DNA from: Nocardiopsis gilva YIM 90087 | GTDB taxonomy: Bacteria > Actinomycetota > Actinomycetes > Streptosporangiales > Streptosporangiaceae | Assembly (NCBI RefSeq): GCF_002263495.1 | Contig: NZ_CP022753.1 | Span: 4,960,001 to 5,024,000, forward strand | Length of the DNA stretch: 64,000 bases | Reading direction: 5' to 3' | Part shown: piece after piece, positions 42,181 to 50,945 of the stretch | Layout: every line of letters starts with the position of its first letter | Numbering within the stretch: position 1 is the stretch's first letter | Notes under the pieces: model-generated | What the model saw: the letters and a program-made list of their open reading frames with translations, nothing else | The model's database searches: none | What the model was told of the DNA's origin: nothing | Translations under genes and position numbers: made by a program

Positions 42181-43629
42181 TCAGCGGTCGGATCCTCCGC
42201 CGAACAGCCGACGGAACAGCCCGCCCTCGGGGGAGGCGCTCGGCCCGGACGGACCGGGCCGCGGCTCCTCTGCTTCGGCGGCCGTTTCCTCGGCCTCGCC
42301 CTCGGTGTCGTCCTCGACTCCGGCGAAGGCGAGGAAGTCGGCGCGCTCGGTCGGCAGTCCCCAGGCGTCCAGGGTGTCGACGAGCTCGCCGCCCTCCCAG
42401 GCTGCGGCCGGGAGTTCGGCGATCGCCCACAGCACCTTCAGCTGGTCCTCGCTGAGGTCAGCGGTGTCGTCGTGCGCGGTCTCCGCATCCGCCTGCCGGA
42501 CACGGGGGCCGAAGACCATCTCCAGCGATGCGCCGATGACAGCGGCGCGGGAGTCGCCCTCACTGTGGGCGAGCACGTCCGGCAGCATCTCCAGGCGCGC
42601 GGTCGCGGTCCTGGCGCCACCGCGGCCCAGTGCGAGGAAGCCCAGGACCTCCGGCTCGGTCCGCCCGCAGTGCGGCCAGGAGTCGCCGAACAGGCCGTGG
42701 TAGCCCATGCGGGTCCGGCCGCCCTCGTCGATCCGGGACAGCGCCTCGGCGGGCGTCTTCTCGCCGTGGACCGTCGCCATGGCCACGGCCGCGGCGAAGG
42801 AGTTGTAGAGGTGACCGGAGGACATGGCGTGGGTCAGCGTGACGGTCACCGAGGGGTCGTCGGCCGGGGCGAGCATGCCCAGCGCGAACAGCTCCGCGGA
42901 GTCGATCTCGGCCCGGGGCGCGCCGGCTCCGGATTGGGCCGGGAGCGGGGTCAGTGCCTTCTCCAGTCGGCTCCGGACGCCCTCGGCCGCCTCGGGGACG
43001 AACGCGAGGACGTAGGAGGCCCATTCTGCGGGAGCCTCCAACTCCCGGCGGTTCGACTCGCCGTCGAGCAGGCCGAGCAGGTCCTCGACACGTTCGCGCA
43101 CCGTGTCGTGCACGGCGAGTTCGGCCTGGAGCAGCGCGGGGCCGTTGTCGCGGCCGATGGCGTCGAGGCGGTGGCGCATCCGCCGGTACTGCTGCTCGTC
43201 GGGGGCCTCCTGCAGCCAGGCGGCGTACTGCTCGCGCACCTTGTCGAGGTCGGTGCTGGCCGCCCACGCGACCTCGTCCCGCCACAGTGCGACGTCGACG
43301 CGGTCGGGTACGAGGGTCGTGGCGGCCGGGACGAGCAGCTCCAGCAGCAGGCTCAGCGGGCGCCACCGCAGCAGGGAGGGGGTCAAGGACGCGCAGGCGA
43401 TGTCGATCAGGAAACCCGCGACCGCCGGGGCGGCCGTGTAGCCGGGGCCGGGGAAGCGGACGATGTCGTACAGGGTCGACAGGCTTTCCCCGGGACCGGT
43501 CGTGGTGTCGTCACCGGCGGCGATCTTGCGGAGAAGGGCGGGGATCTCGTCCCCGCGCGTGGGCGCGAGGGCGCGCCAGTCGATGTCGTCCACTCCCCGC
43601 AGGGGGCCGTTGTTCGTCGTCGCTTCCAT
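42181..43629 (-). CDS. Predicted alpha-helical repeat protein (HEAT-like), function unknown
   Basis: 482 residues. Most of the protein consists of amphipathic helices in pairs (IPALLRKIAAG, APAVAGFLIDIACA, LSLLLELLVPAATTL; later DVLAHSEGDSRAAVIGASLE), suggesting a solenoid. The last 55 residues are acidic and disordered, ending FRRLFGGGSDR. It has no catalytic motif or signal. Similar proteins exist in streptomycetes, often beside SUKH or HEAT-type genes, but I cannot name a role. It lies between two SanA paralogues, and a long inverted repeat separates it from copy 2. Confidence 0.75.
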   Translation of the reverse strand: MEATTNNGPLRGVDDIDWRALAPTRGDEIPALLRKIAAGDDTTTGPGESLSTLYDIVRFPGPGYTAAPAVAGFLIDIACASLTPSLLRWRPLSLLLELLVPAATTLVPDRVDVALWRDEVAWAASTDLDKVREQYAAWLQEAPDEQQYRRMRHRLDAIGRDNGPALLQAELAVHDTVRERVEDLLGLLDGESNRRELEAPAEWASYVLAFVPEAAEGVRSRLEKALTPLPAQSGAGAPRAEIDSAELFALGMLAPADDPSVTVTLTHAMSSGHLYNSFAAAVAMATVHGEKTPAEALSRIDEGGRTRMGYHGLFGDSWPHCGRTEPEVLGFLALGRGGARTATARLEMLPDVLAHSEGDSRAAVIGASLEMVFGPRVRQADAETAHDDTADLSEDQLKVLWAIAELPAAAWEGGELVDTLDAWGLPTERADFLAFAGVEDDTEGEAEETAAEAEEPRPGPSGPSASPEGGLFRRLFGGGSDR

Positions 43630-43690
43630 GGTCAGCCATTATCGCGGCACATGGCGCCGCGTCGACACGCCCCTCGGCTCGGCGCGTCCC

Positions 43691-43760
43691 CTGCGTTGAT
43701 CTCGGGGATATCGACCGAATTCGCGGCGGAATAAGGTCGATATCGCCGAGATCAACGCAG
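43691..43760. repeat. 26-bp near-perfect inverted repeat
   Basis: The arm from CTGCGTTGATCTCGG to GATATCGACC (43691-43716) pairs with its reverse complement at 43735-43760 with one mismatch; the loop is 18 bases with an EcoRI-like GAATTC. It lacks a T-run. Far longer than an ordinary terminator stem, it may be a dispersed extragenic palindrome. Confidence 0.85.
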
Positions 43761-43770
43761 AAGGGGCGGG

Positions 43771-44415
43771 TCAGGACAACGCGGAGCGGAGGTCGTCGAC
43801 CGGCGGATCCTCCTTCAGGGGCGCCGGGCGAAGGACGGCATCGCGCACGGCCTTCGCGTTCGCACCCAGCTCGCGCGCGTAGCCGAGGACGACGGAGCGC
43901 GTCCTCCCGCCCACCCTCGGGTCGCCCACACCCACGGCGTCGATGCCCGCCGCCCGGCACAGCGCCACCGCGCGGGGCAGGTGGAAGGACTGGGTGACGA
44001 TGATGGCGCTGTCCACGCCGTAGGTGGCGCGCGCCCGGATGCAGGTGTCCCAGGTGCGGTAGCCGTGCGGGTCGGCGACGATCGACGCAGTGGGGACGCC
44101 GCGGTCGACGAGGTAGTCGGTCATGGCGTCGGTCTCGAAGTTGGACAGCGCCCGGTTGTCTCCGGAGACCAGGATCGCGCGGACCTTCCCGCTGTGGAAC
44201 AGGCGGGCCGACAGGTCCAGGCGGCGGGCCAGCAGGGGACAGGGGCCGCTCGGCCACACCGCGGCTCCCAGCACGATGGCGACCGTGCGCGTCGGCGCTC
44301 CCTCGGTGTCGAATCTGCGGCGCGCGGTGGCCAGGAGGGCCCATGCCGTCGGAGCCACCGCCAGCGCCACCCCCGCACCTGCGACCGCCGTCCACAGTCC
44401 CGGATCCACGCGCAT
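43771..44415 (-). CDS. SanA/YdcF-like DUF218 membrane protein, copy 2
   Basis: 214 residues; ATG 44415 follows AAAGGGG. One helix (about 8-30: WTAVAGAGVALAVAPTAWAL). The DUF218 core is TVAIVLGAAVWPSGPCPLLA (about 44-63), AILVSGDNRALSNFETDAM, GYRTWDTCIRARATYGV and IVTQSFHLPRAVALCRAAG. It matches the 41414 gene block for block, so the pair arose by duplication. Likely role: envelope integrity, as for SanA. Confidence 0.88.
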   Translation of the reverse strand: MRVDPGLWTAVAGAGVALAVAPTAWALLATARRRFDTEGAPTRTVAIVLGAAVWPSGPCPLLARRLDLSARLFHSGKVRAILVSGDNRALSNFETDAMTDYLVDRGVPTASIVADPHGYRTWDTCIRARATYGVDSAIIVTQSFHLPRAVALCRAAGIDAVGVGDPRVGGRTRSVVLGYARELGANAKAVRDAVLRPAPLKEDPPVDDLRSALS

Positions 44416-44551
44416 ATCCCCTTTGTCTCACGGGCCGCCTCGGCCCACCGAGCCCGACCCTAGCGTCCCCTATCGACATCCGCAGCGCCGATGTGAGGAT
44501 CGTTTGGCGTGCGGGCCGAGAGTGGTCGGGAAGGGCCGGTGGAGGTCCTCG

Positions 44552-47500
44552 TCACACGCGCGTGCCCGGCTCTCCGATGACGTCGTCTCCGTCGGTGACC
44601 GCGGTGTCGGTGGCCTCCGGCTTTGCGAGCGACGGCCAGTTTCCGCGTCCTTGCCGGAAGATCTGGCGCAGCAGCCCGTAGGCCTTCAGCCGGCGGGGGT
44701 TCACCCCCTGCCGCTCCGCCTGGCGCAGGGCGTCGCGCAGGGGGTGGACGGCCTCCTGGGTGTTGCCGGTTTCGTAGAGGATCTCGCCGAGGAGCTCCTG
44801 GGCGGCGATCCGGTTGCTCGTGGTGGGCAGCCGCTGGTAGTGCTCGCAGGCGAGCTGGGCGTCGTCCTGCGCGTAGCGGGCATGGCCTGCCCGGTACAGG
44901 GCATGGGCGGTCATCCAGTGGGCGCGGGCGTGCCACAGGTCGTCGCCGAGCTCGCGCATGCCCTCAGCGGCGTTCCGCATCGTCCCCATGACGGCGTCCG
45001 GGCCGTAGCCGGCGCGCAGCTGGGCCCGCCCCAGGGCCAGGCGGGTGCGGTGCGTGCCCCAGACGTCGCCCATGTTTTGCAGCAGCTCGATCGCCTGTTC
45101 CAGGAGTTCGATGCGCTGCTGGGGCGACCATGCCGAGCGGGCGGCGGCCGCGCGGCGCAGGCCGACGCGCCGCTGCGTGGGCGGAGTGCCGAACTCCTCC
45201 TCGCGCACCTCGTAGTACTCCCCGAGCAGGAGGCGGGCGGGGCGCTGGTGTTCGGCGATCGATGGGCGCTTTCGGCGTCCGAAGCGCGAGATCCTGCTCT
45301 CGGCGCGCGCCGGGTTGAAGGCCAGGTCGCACTGCTCGTACTGGGCGTCCAGCACGTCGGAGTCCAGTTCTCCCATGCCACGCAGACAACGGGCCGCGTA
45401 CCACCACTCGCCGCCGCGTTCGAAGCACTGCCGCACTTCGGTGAGCATGTACCAGGCGTTGAGCTGGCGCCCGCGCGCCGCGAGCACCTCCGCCAGGGTG
45501 ATCCGCGCCCGGTTGAACTGCTCCCAGTCGCCCTCGGTACGGAAGATCACGCAGGCGAGGCGGAGCAGGGCTTGGGCGCGGCGCAGACGGCCCTGCTGGG
45601 CATAGACCTCGGCCAGTTCGCACATGGCGCGGGCGCGCCACCAGAGCAGACCGACGTCGGTGAACATGCGCTCGGCGTTCTCCAGGGCCTCCTGGGCGCC
45701 GTCGAGGTCGCCGCCGCGCTGGAGGTTGACGCCGAGTGCGCGCCAGGCTCGGGCCTGCCAGCGCGGGTCGGGGGTGGCGGGCTCGTCGAAGACGAGCTGC
45801 GCGGTCTGCGCGAATTCGATGCCGCGCTGGTAGTCGCCCTGGGCCCGGAGGGATTCGGCGCGGTCGAGCAGGGCCATGCCGCTCGCGCGCCGGTCGCCGA
45901 GGGCGATGGCCATGTGGAACTCGACCCGGGTGGCCACCTCCCAGTCCTCGAAGAACAAGCGCCAGGTCTGGCACAGCGCGGCGAAGGCTTGGGTGAGGCG
46001 CCATCCCAGTTCCGGGAAGCGGTACTCCTCGGCGAGGAGGAAGCACGTCATGAGCGACTCCCGCTCTTGGGCCAACCACTGGCGGGGACGGCCGGGCATG
46101 GCGAGGCGCAGGGCGGTGGGCGGGGTGATCTCGGGGAAGGGGACCTGGTCGTAGCGCTCGTAGGCGGGGGTGACCTGGGCGCGCGCCCCCTCCAGGAACC
46201 ACGTGTAGGCGGAGAGGAGGCGCCCGATGGCGGCCCGGGCCGCCGGTTCCTGCCAGCCGACGCATTCAAGGGCCGGGAGGCCGAAGTCGCGCGGGTCAAG
46301 GAGGCGCAGGGTGTCGCGGACGAGGTCGTGGAGCCGGTAGGTCTGCTCGCCGCCCACGGTGTACTCACCGGGCAGGACGAGGAAGCGGCGACGCAGTTCG
46401 TCGATCAGGTCCTGGGCGGTTTCGCGCGGGACGCCGAGCAGGGCGGCGGCGGTCCAGTCGGAGAACTTCTCCAGATCTGCGTCTGCGACGCGCTTGAGGA
46501 GCAGGCGCTCGCGGCGCTGGCAAAGCTGGAGGCTGAAGGCGAAGGAGGAGGCGAAGCCGTTGGGGCCGTGCAGCAGCGGGGCGTTGTCGAGTTTGTCGAG
46601 CTCCCGCAGCAGATCCTCGGGGCTCGGGTCGGCCAGCTCGGCCAGTCGGCCGCCGCACAGGCGGATGGCCAGCGGGAGGCCGCAGCAGCGGCGGACGATA
46701 TCGGAGCGACGCTCGCGGTCGGCCTCGCGCTGCTCCAACGTGCCGCGGCGGCCCGCTGGGGCGAGCTTGTCCAGCAGCTCCTCGCCCTTCTCCTGCGGGA
46801 GGCCGTCGAGTTCGCACGGCTCGTACTCGAAGGTGGCGTCGCCGAAGGCCCGGCGGGCGGTGACGAGCACGGCACAGCGCGCCCCGCTGGGCAGCAGGGG
46901 TTCGACCTGCCCGGCGTCCTTGGCGTTGTCAAGGACGACGAGCAGGCGCTTGTGGTGGGTGAGCGACCGCCAAGCGGCACTGAGTTCACGCAGCGGCGCT
47001 CCCGTGCGCGGGGCGCCCTGCAAGGACTCCAGCAGCACCTCCAGCACCTTCTCGGGACGGCGGGGCGCGCGACGCGGAAGGGCGACGCGGAGCTGTCCGC
47101 GGGTGGTGGTGGCGCGGTCGATGAGGCGCTGCGCGAACTCGCGGAACCGCTCCCGGGCGTTGCGGGGCTGGCTCGGGTCCTCCGCCTCCAGGTCGCTGTC
47201 CAGTCCGCGGTCGCCGGAGAGCGACACCCAGCGCACACCGTCGGGAAAGCGGTCGGCGACCTCGTGGGCGATCTGGGTGACCAGCTGGGACTTGCCGGTC
47301 CCGGGCGGGCCGGTGACGACCATGACCAGCGGGGACAGCCGCGATCTCCGGTCGCTGAGCCAGCTGGGCCGGTCCAGGAGGCGCCGTAGTCCGCTGCGCG
47401 GAAAGCGGGCGAACCGGCGGCGCATGTGCGCCATAAGGACCTCGTGGCCGGTGAAGTGCCTGCTGTAGGGCGGCAGCTCAACGAGGGGCGGTGCGCCCCG

Positions 47501-47758
47501 GGCTGCCGTCGGGAACCTCGCCCGCTGGACGGCGCGCATCTGCGGGTCCATGAGGAGCGTCATGGTGGCGGTGCCCAGGGCACCGATGACGGACAGCGTC
47601 CACATCAGCGGCCGGGGAAGCCCCTGCATCAGGTCCGGGGTCATCTGCAGGAGGAGAGCGGCGGCGAGCAGGACCAGCGGCACGCCGATGCCCAGTGTGG
47701 GGCGCGCGACCGTGCTCCGCGACGACCTGTTCTCCGGATACGGCCCACCCGGCGCCAT
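44552..47758 (-). CDS. Membrane-anchored STAND NTPase with TPR-like repeats
   Basis: About 1068 residues from ATG 47758 (GTG 47770 is also possible; the frame is open to 47950 but with shadow-like text). Two helices at about 22-44 and 50-70, then FTGHEVLMAHM. NB-ARC: Walker A TGPPGTGKSQLV (150-157), Walker B RLLVVLDNAKDAGQVEPLL, sensor region AVLVTARRAFGD, GLPLAIRLCGGRLAEL, and a winged helix with TYRLHDLVRDTLRLL. From about 560 to the end are helical pairs that read as TPRs (ERMFTDVGLLWWRARAMCEL, ELLEQAIELLQNMGDVWGTH). STAND proteins oligomerise on sensing a signal. No effector domain is visible, so the partner may be a neighbour product. It is downstream of the NTPase/cyclase operon in the same direction, after a gap of 287 bases. 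Confidence 0.88.
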   Translation of the reverse strand: MAPGGPYPENRSSRSTVARPTLGIGVPLVLLAAALLLQMTPDLMQGLPRPLMWTLSVIGALGTATMTLLMDPQMRAVQRARFPTAARGAPPLVELPPYSRHFTGHEVLMAHMRRRFARFPRSGLRRLLDRPSWLSDRRSRLSPLVMVVTGPPGTGKSQLVTQIAHEVADRFPDGVRWVSLSGDRGLDSDLEAEDPSQPRNARERFREFAQRLIDRATTTRGQLRVALPRRAPRRPEKVLEVLLESLQGAPRTGAPLRELSAAWRSLTHHKRLLVVLDNAKDAGQVEPLLPSGARCAVLVTARRAFGDATFEYEPCELDGLPQEKGEELLDKLAPAGRRGTLEQREADRERRSDIVRRCCGLPLAIRLCGGRLAELADPSPEDLLRELDKLDNAPLLHGPNGFASSFAFSLQLCQRRERLLLKRVADADLEKFSDWTAAALLGVPRETAQDLIDELRRRFLVLPGEYTVGGEQTYRLHDLVRDTLRLLDPRDFGLPALECVGWQEPAARAAIGRLLSAYTWFLEGARAQVTPAYERYDQVPFPEITPPTALRLAMPGRPRQWLAQERESLMTCFLLAEEYRFPELGWRLTQAFAALCQTWRLFFEDWEVATRVEFHMAIALGDRRASGMALLDRAESLRAQGDYQRGIEFAQTAQLVFDEPATPDPRWQARAWRALGVNLQRGGDLDGAQEALENAERMFTDVGLLWWRARAMCELAEVYAQQGRLRRAQALLRLACVIFRTEGDWEQFNRARITLAEVLAARGRQLNAWYMLTEVRQCFERGGEWWYAARCLRGMGELDSDVLDAQYEQCDLAFNPARAESRISRFGRRKRPSIAEHQRPARLLLGEYYEVREEEFGTPPTQRRVGLRRAAAARSAWSPQQRIELLEQAIELLQNMGDVWGTHRTRLALGRAQLRAGYGPDAVMGTMRNAAEGMRELGDDLWHARAHWMTAHALYRAGHARYAQDDAQLACEHYQRLPTTSNRIAAQELLGEILYETGNTQEAVHPLRDALRQAERQGVNPRRLKAYGLLRQIFRQGRGNWPSLAKPEATDTAVTDGDDVIGEPGTRV

Positions 47759-48045
47759 CTCGCCGCTCACCTCAGCACTCTCAGCAGTAGCCCCCCGCAC
47801 AGCGCGAGAGCGTTCACGTTCGTGGTGTGTGTCCCCGTCTCGACCGGTGCCACTGTGGCCGAGCCTCTCCGCAGTGGGACCACTCCGTCCAGCCTTGCCA
47901 GGAATTCCCCATACATGCTCCTCACCGCCGACCGGTTCCGGACACCACACAGGCCCCCGGTCCCCCGCATGGGCCGGCCACCGCAGTCAGGCCGACAAGC
48001 GTGACCGGGTGCCCAGGCCTCCTCCCCAACCCGGGCACCCGGCGG

Positions 48046-48828
48046 CTAGGCGGCCCCGTGCACCGCCTCTGACCAGCGCTCCTGCAGCGTTTCGGCGAGG
48101 TCGTCCCGCTCGAACTCGGTGAGGAGGCCGACCAGTCGCTCGAGGACGTCCTCGCGGTCGTCCGGCGGCAGGCTGTGCAGGAATCCGTCGATCACTGAGT
48201 TGGCCGGTGCGAACCGCTGCGTTCCGTCGACCACCCGGCCCCGGGTCGCGATCATCGTCTCCAGGGCCCGGCCCGCGCTCTCGACGTCGAGGAGTCGGTC
48301 GGGGTGCTGTTCGTACCACCAGATCCGGGCGCGGAGCGGATCGGTGAGGACGTCGTTGGCCAGGGTCTCCACGCGCCGCATCCGCACCTCGTGTTCGGCC
48401 GCGTCGACGGCCGCCAGGGCCGCGGTGCGCTCTCTGCGCTTGACGGTGGCGATGTCCTCGTCCTCGGCGGTGATCCGCACCGTGATGTCATGCGCCGTGA
48501 TCCGCGGGCTGTCGAACACATCCAGGCCGTGCAGGCGGCAGGCGGTCTCGGCCTCCGCCGCCCCGTGGTCGGCCACCGTGTGGTGCCGGGTCTCCCGGGC
48601 CGCCTCGACGAGCGCCTCCCGCCGCGCCTCGGTCTCCAACCGGGAGCGGGTGTGGGTGTCCGGCGTGGCGAAGCTCAGCCGCATTGCGAACTGCGCGCTG
48701 AACCGCAGCCCCGCGTCGCTGCTGGGGAGCCGGGACGAGAACGTCAGGGTTACCGGCTCCTGGTGGAACGCGATACTCCAGTGCGGCAGCTCGCCGCGTG
48801 TACGCCACCAACCCCACATCGCTGTCAC
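48046..48828 (-). CDS. Unknown charged helical protein of the NTPase operon
   Basis: 260 residues from GTG 48828, which overlaps the NTPase stop (GTGA). The N-terminal third looks beta-rich (PVTLTFSSRLPSSDAGLRFS, FAMRLSFATPD). A long charged helical stretch follows (about 80-190: TVRITAEDEDIATVKRRERT, DAAEHEVRMRRVETLANDVL), then WWYEQHPDRLLDV. A beta domain leading into a coiled coil recalls SPFH/band 7 architecture, but I cannot prove that relation. It is probably a scaffold or membrane-surface partner of the NTPase. Confidence 0.75.
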   Translation of the reverse strand: MTAMWGWWRTRGELPHWSIAFHQEPVTLTFSSRLPSSDAGLRFSAQFAMRLSFATPDTHTRSRLETEARREALVEAARETRHHTVADHGAAEAETACRLHGLDVFDSPRITAHDITVRITAEDEDIATVKRRERTAALAAVDAAEHEVRMRRVETLANDVLTDPLRARIWWYEQHPDRLLDVESAGRALETMIATRGRVVDGTQRFAPANSVIDGFLHSLPPDDREDVLERLVGLLTEFERDDLAETLQERWSEAVHGAA

Positions 48829-50945
48829 CTGCCTTTCTGCTTGCGCCCGGCGACCAGGGGGTCCTCCAGGCGGATGCGGTCCGCCAGCACCGCGAACACG
48901 GGTTCTCTCCGCCGCTCCTCGACCACTCGGGTGATCCGGACGTTGGCGCGCGTGCTCCTGCGTCCGGCACAGACGAGCGACCGCATGACGGGTCGAGGAT
49001 CGCCTTCGTAGGCCGCCACCGTTGTCAGCCACCCGCGCAGCACGTCGGTTGGTTCACCCACCGTGGAAGCGGCTCCGGAGGTGAACAGGGCGACCCACGC
49101 GTCCCCCACTGCTTCCGGTGTGATGTTGTTCCTGGTCAGCACCAGGTCATCGAAGAGGAGTGGGCGCTGCCCGCCACCCGACCGTGTCAGCAGCCCGGCC
49201 AGGAACGCCCCCGCGATGCCCGCCCGGCCCCGGCCATCCGCGATCCACTCGCCCAGTTCGCGGACGACCGCCGCCCGACCGCCGGCGTCATAAGCGATGG
49301 AGGTGAGGGCGTCGTGGAGCTCCACGCGCAGCCGGTCGACGTCAGCGCGGTCGGCGATCCACTTCAGGCGGGTGAGCGCGGACCGCGGCTCCACGCGCCC
49401 GTAGTACCCGCAGACGCGGACCAGCGCCGCGTCCGTGGCGACGCTGCGCCGCGCGGACGGGGTGTTGGCCAGGTCGTAGACGAACCGGCGCACCGGCCGC
49501 GCGAGTTCCGGGTGGACGGCGGCCCGCGCCGTGATGTCGACGATGGCCGGCTGGAGCGGGAGTGACTCCGCCCAGTCCAGGAAGAGGCGGGTCAGGGGGC
49601 GCACGTCGCCGTTGCGGGCCGCGAGCGCGTACCAGCGGTGGGCCACGTCCGCCCGCTGCCACCACGGCAGGGCGAGCGCGGCCGTCCGCGACCAGCGCAG
49701 CACGGCGTCGCGGGAGCGCGGGTACTCGTGCCAGAGGAAGTCCAGGACGGCCGCGCCGTACCCCTGCTTGGGCAGGTGGACGGTCTTGTCGTCGGCCAGT
49801 TCGGCGCCCACGTCCTCCAGGAGCTTCCACAGCGCGGCGCCGGACACCACCGTGGGGAACGGCGACTCGACCTCCCAGAGCCGCGCGAGCCGATGCGTCT
49901 GCTCCAGCACCACGTCGGAGGGGCATCCCTCCAGCAGGGCCACGGCCTGGAGGAGGGCGATGTCGAACTCCCCGGAGCCCTCGCGCCGACCGAACCAGGC
50001 GCGCAGCTCCTGTGACCAGTTGCCGAACGCTCCCAGGGTCGTCGTGACCCACTGTTTGAACTCCTCGTCCAAGAGGACGGGGGCGCCGTGGCGGAAGCGG
50101 TCGGCGTCGGCGGCGAGACGCGCGGCTTCCGCCGGGCTCCGCCCTTTCAGCAAGGCTCGCACCTCGTCGTGCCGCAACCAGCGCTGCGCCTCGTCGTTCG
50201 ATCTCAGGTGGGCGAGATGTCGGGCGAAGACGGGCTCGGGGTCGGGCGGCGTGCGGAGATCCAAGCGGGCGAATCCATCGATGGGATCGGCCTGCCACTG
50301 GCGGGCGGTGGCGACGAGCGCCAACCAGGACTCGGACTCGGCGACACGGGTGGCGAAGTCGCGGACCCGTGGGCGGTACCGGGTGATGGCCTCCCCCAGC
50401 GACGTCAGGTCGAGAAGGTAGGCGTATCCGGGTTCCGCCACGAGGCGCCGCGGGTCCCAGTCGGCGTCCTCTGGGGACACCTCGCGTATCTCCTTGCCGC
50501 TGAAGGCCAACGCGTGGATCGCGGCGGTCGTACGGCCGGTGCCCGGTTCTCCGGTGACCACCCCGATCCGCACGTCCAGAAAGTCCGGAAGAAAACCCCG
50601 CTCGTATTCATCGCTGTCGGGAGGGACGAATGTCGAACAGACATTGTGCACGCGCTCGGCGTGAACACGGATCGCCCGACTGATCCACTGCTTGTCCTCA
50701 TATGTCTCACGCTCAGCACGCGGCTGCTCGTGGAAGTGGTAGTGGGCGTACATCCCGCCGGTCAGCGACCCCACTTGGATGAGATGCCCGCTGACGTCCC
50801 CGGCGCTGTTGTCCGTGTTGTCCGTCTCCCCGGTGGTGACCGGGTCCTCCACCGGGCCCGTCCTACCCGGTGAAGGACCCGGTGGTTCGTCGCCGAGTCC
50901 GTGCCGTTCCTCAGGGACCGGCCCGTCCGGGGGTGCCGGGCTCAC
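48825..50945 (-). CDS. P-loop NTPase with N-terminal G-x-(V/L)-I-Q tag
   Basis: 706 residues; GTG 50945 overlaps the stop of the cyclase-like gene (GTGA). A proline-rich leader is followed by the tag AGDVSGHLIQVGSLTGGMYA (about 48-67) and YHFHEQP. The P-loop is VVTGEPGTGRTTAAIHAL with Arg138 in place of the usual Lys. AYLLDLTSLGEAI may be the Walker B strand. The remaining 450 residues are mostly helical (WFGRREGSGEFDIALLQAVA, FVYDLANTPSARRSVATDAA) and look like a STAND-type arm. I do not recognise a named family. Its tag is shared with the C-terminus of the upstream cyclase-like protein, which suggests that the two assemble. Confidence 0.82.
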   Translation of the reverse strand: MSPAPPDGPVPEERHGLGDEPPGPSPGRTGPVEDPVTTGETDNTDNSAGDVSGHLIQVGSLTGGMYAHYHFHEQPRAERETYEDKQWISRAIRVHAERVHNVCSTFVPPDSDEYERGFLPDFLDVRIGVVTGEPGTGRTTAAIHALAFSGKEIREVSPEDADWDPRRLVAEPGYAYLLDLTSLGEAITRYRPRVRDFATRVAESESWLALVATARQWQADPIDGFARLDLRTPPDPEPVFARHLAHLRSNDEAQRWLRHDEVRALLKGRSPAEAARLAADADRFRHGAPVLLDEEFKQWVTTTLGAFGNWSQELRAWFGRREGSGEFDIALLQAVALLEGCPSDVVLEQTHRLARLWEVESPFPTVVSGAALWKLLEDVGAELADDKTVHLPKQGYGAAVLDFLWHEYPRSRDAVLRWSRTAALALPWWQRADVAHRWYALAARNGDVRPLTRLFLDWAESLPLQPAIVDITARAAVHPELARPVRRFVYDLANTPSARRSVATDAALVRVCGYYGRVEPRSALTRLKWIADRADVDRLRVELHDALTSIAYDAGGRAAVVRELGEWIADGRGRAGIAGAFLAGLLTRSGGGQRPLLFDDLVLTRNNITPEAVGDAWVALFTSGAASTVGEPTDVLRGWLTTVAAYEGDPRPVMRSLVCAGRRSTRANVRITRVVEERRREPVFAVLADRIRLEDPLVAGRKQKGR

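Noticed and set aside
42046-43734. 562-residue plus-strand frame
   Set aside because: Antisense of the helical-repeat gene, with Gly/Val/Gln low complexity and no start context.
44123-47389. 1088-residue open frame on the plus strand
   Set aside because: Antisense of the STAND gene; the minus-strand frame has Walker motifs and membrane helices, whereas this one has only Gly/Ala/Glu low-complexity text.
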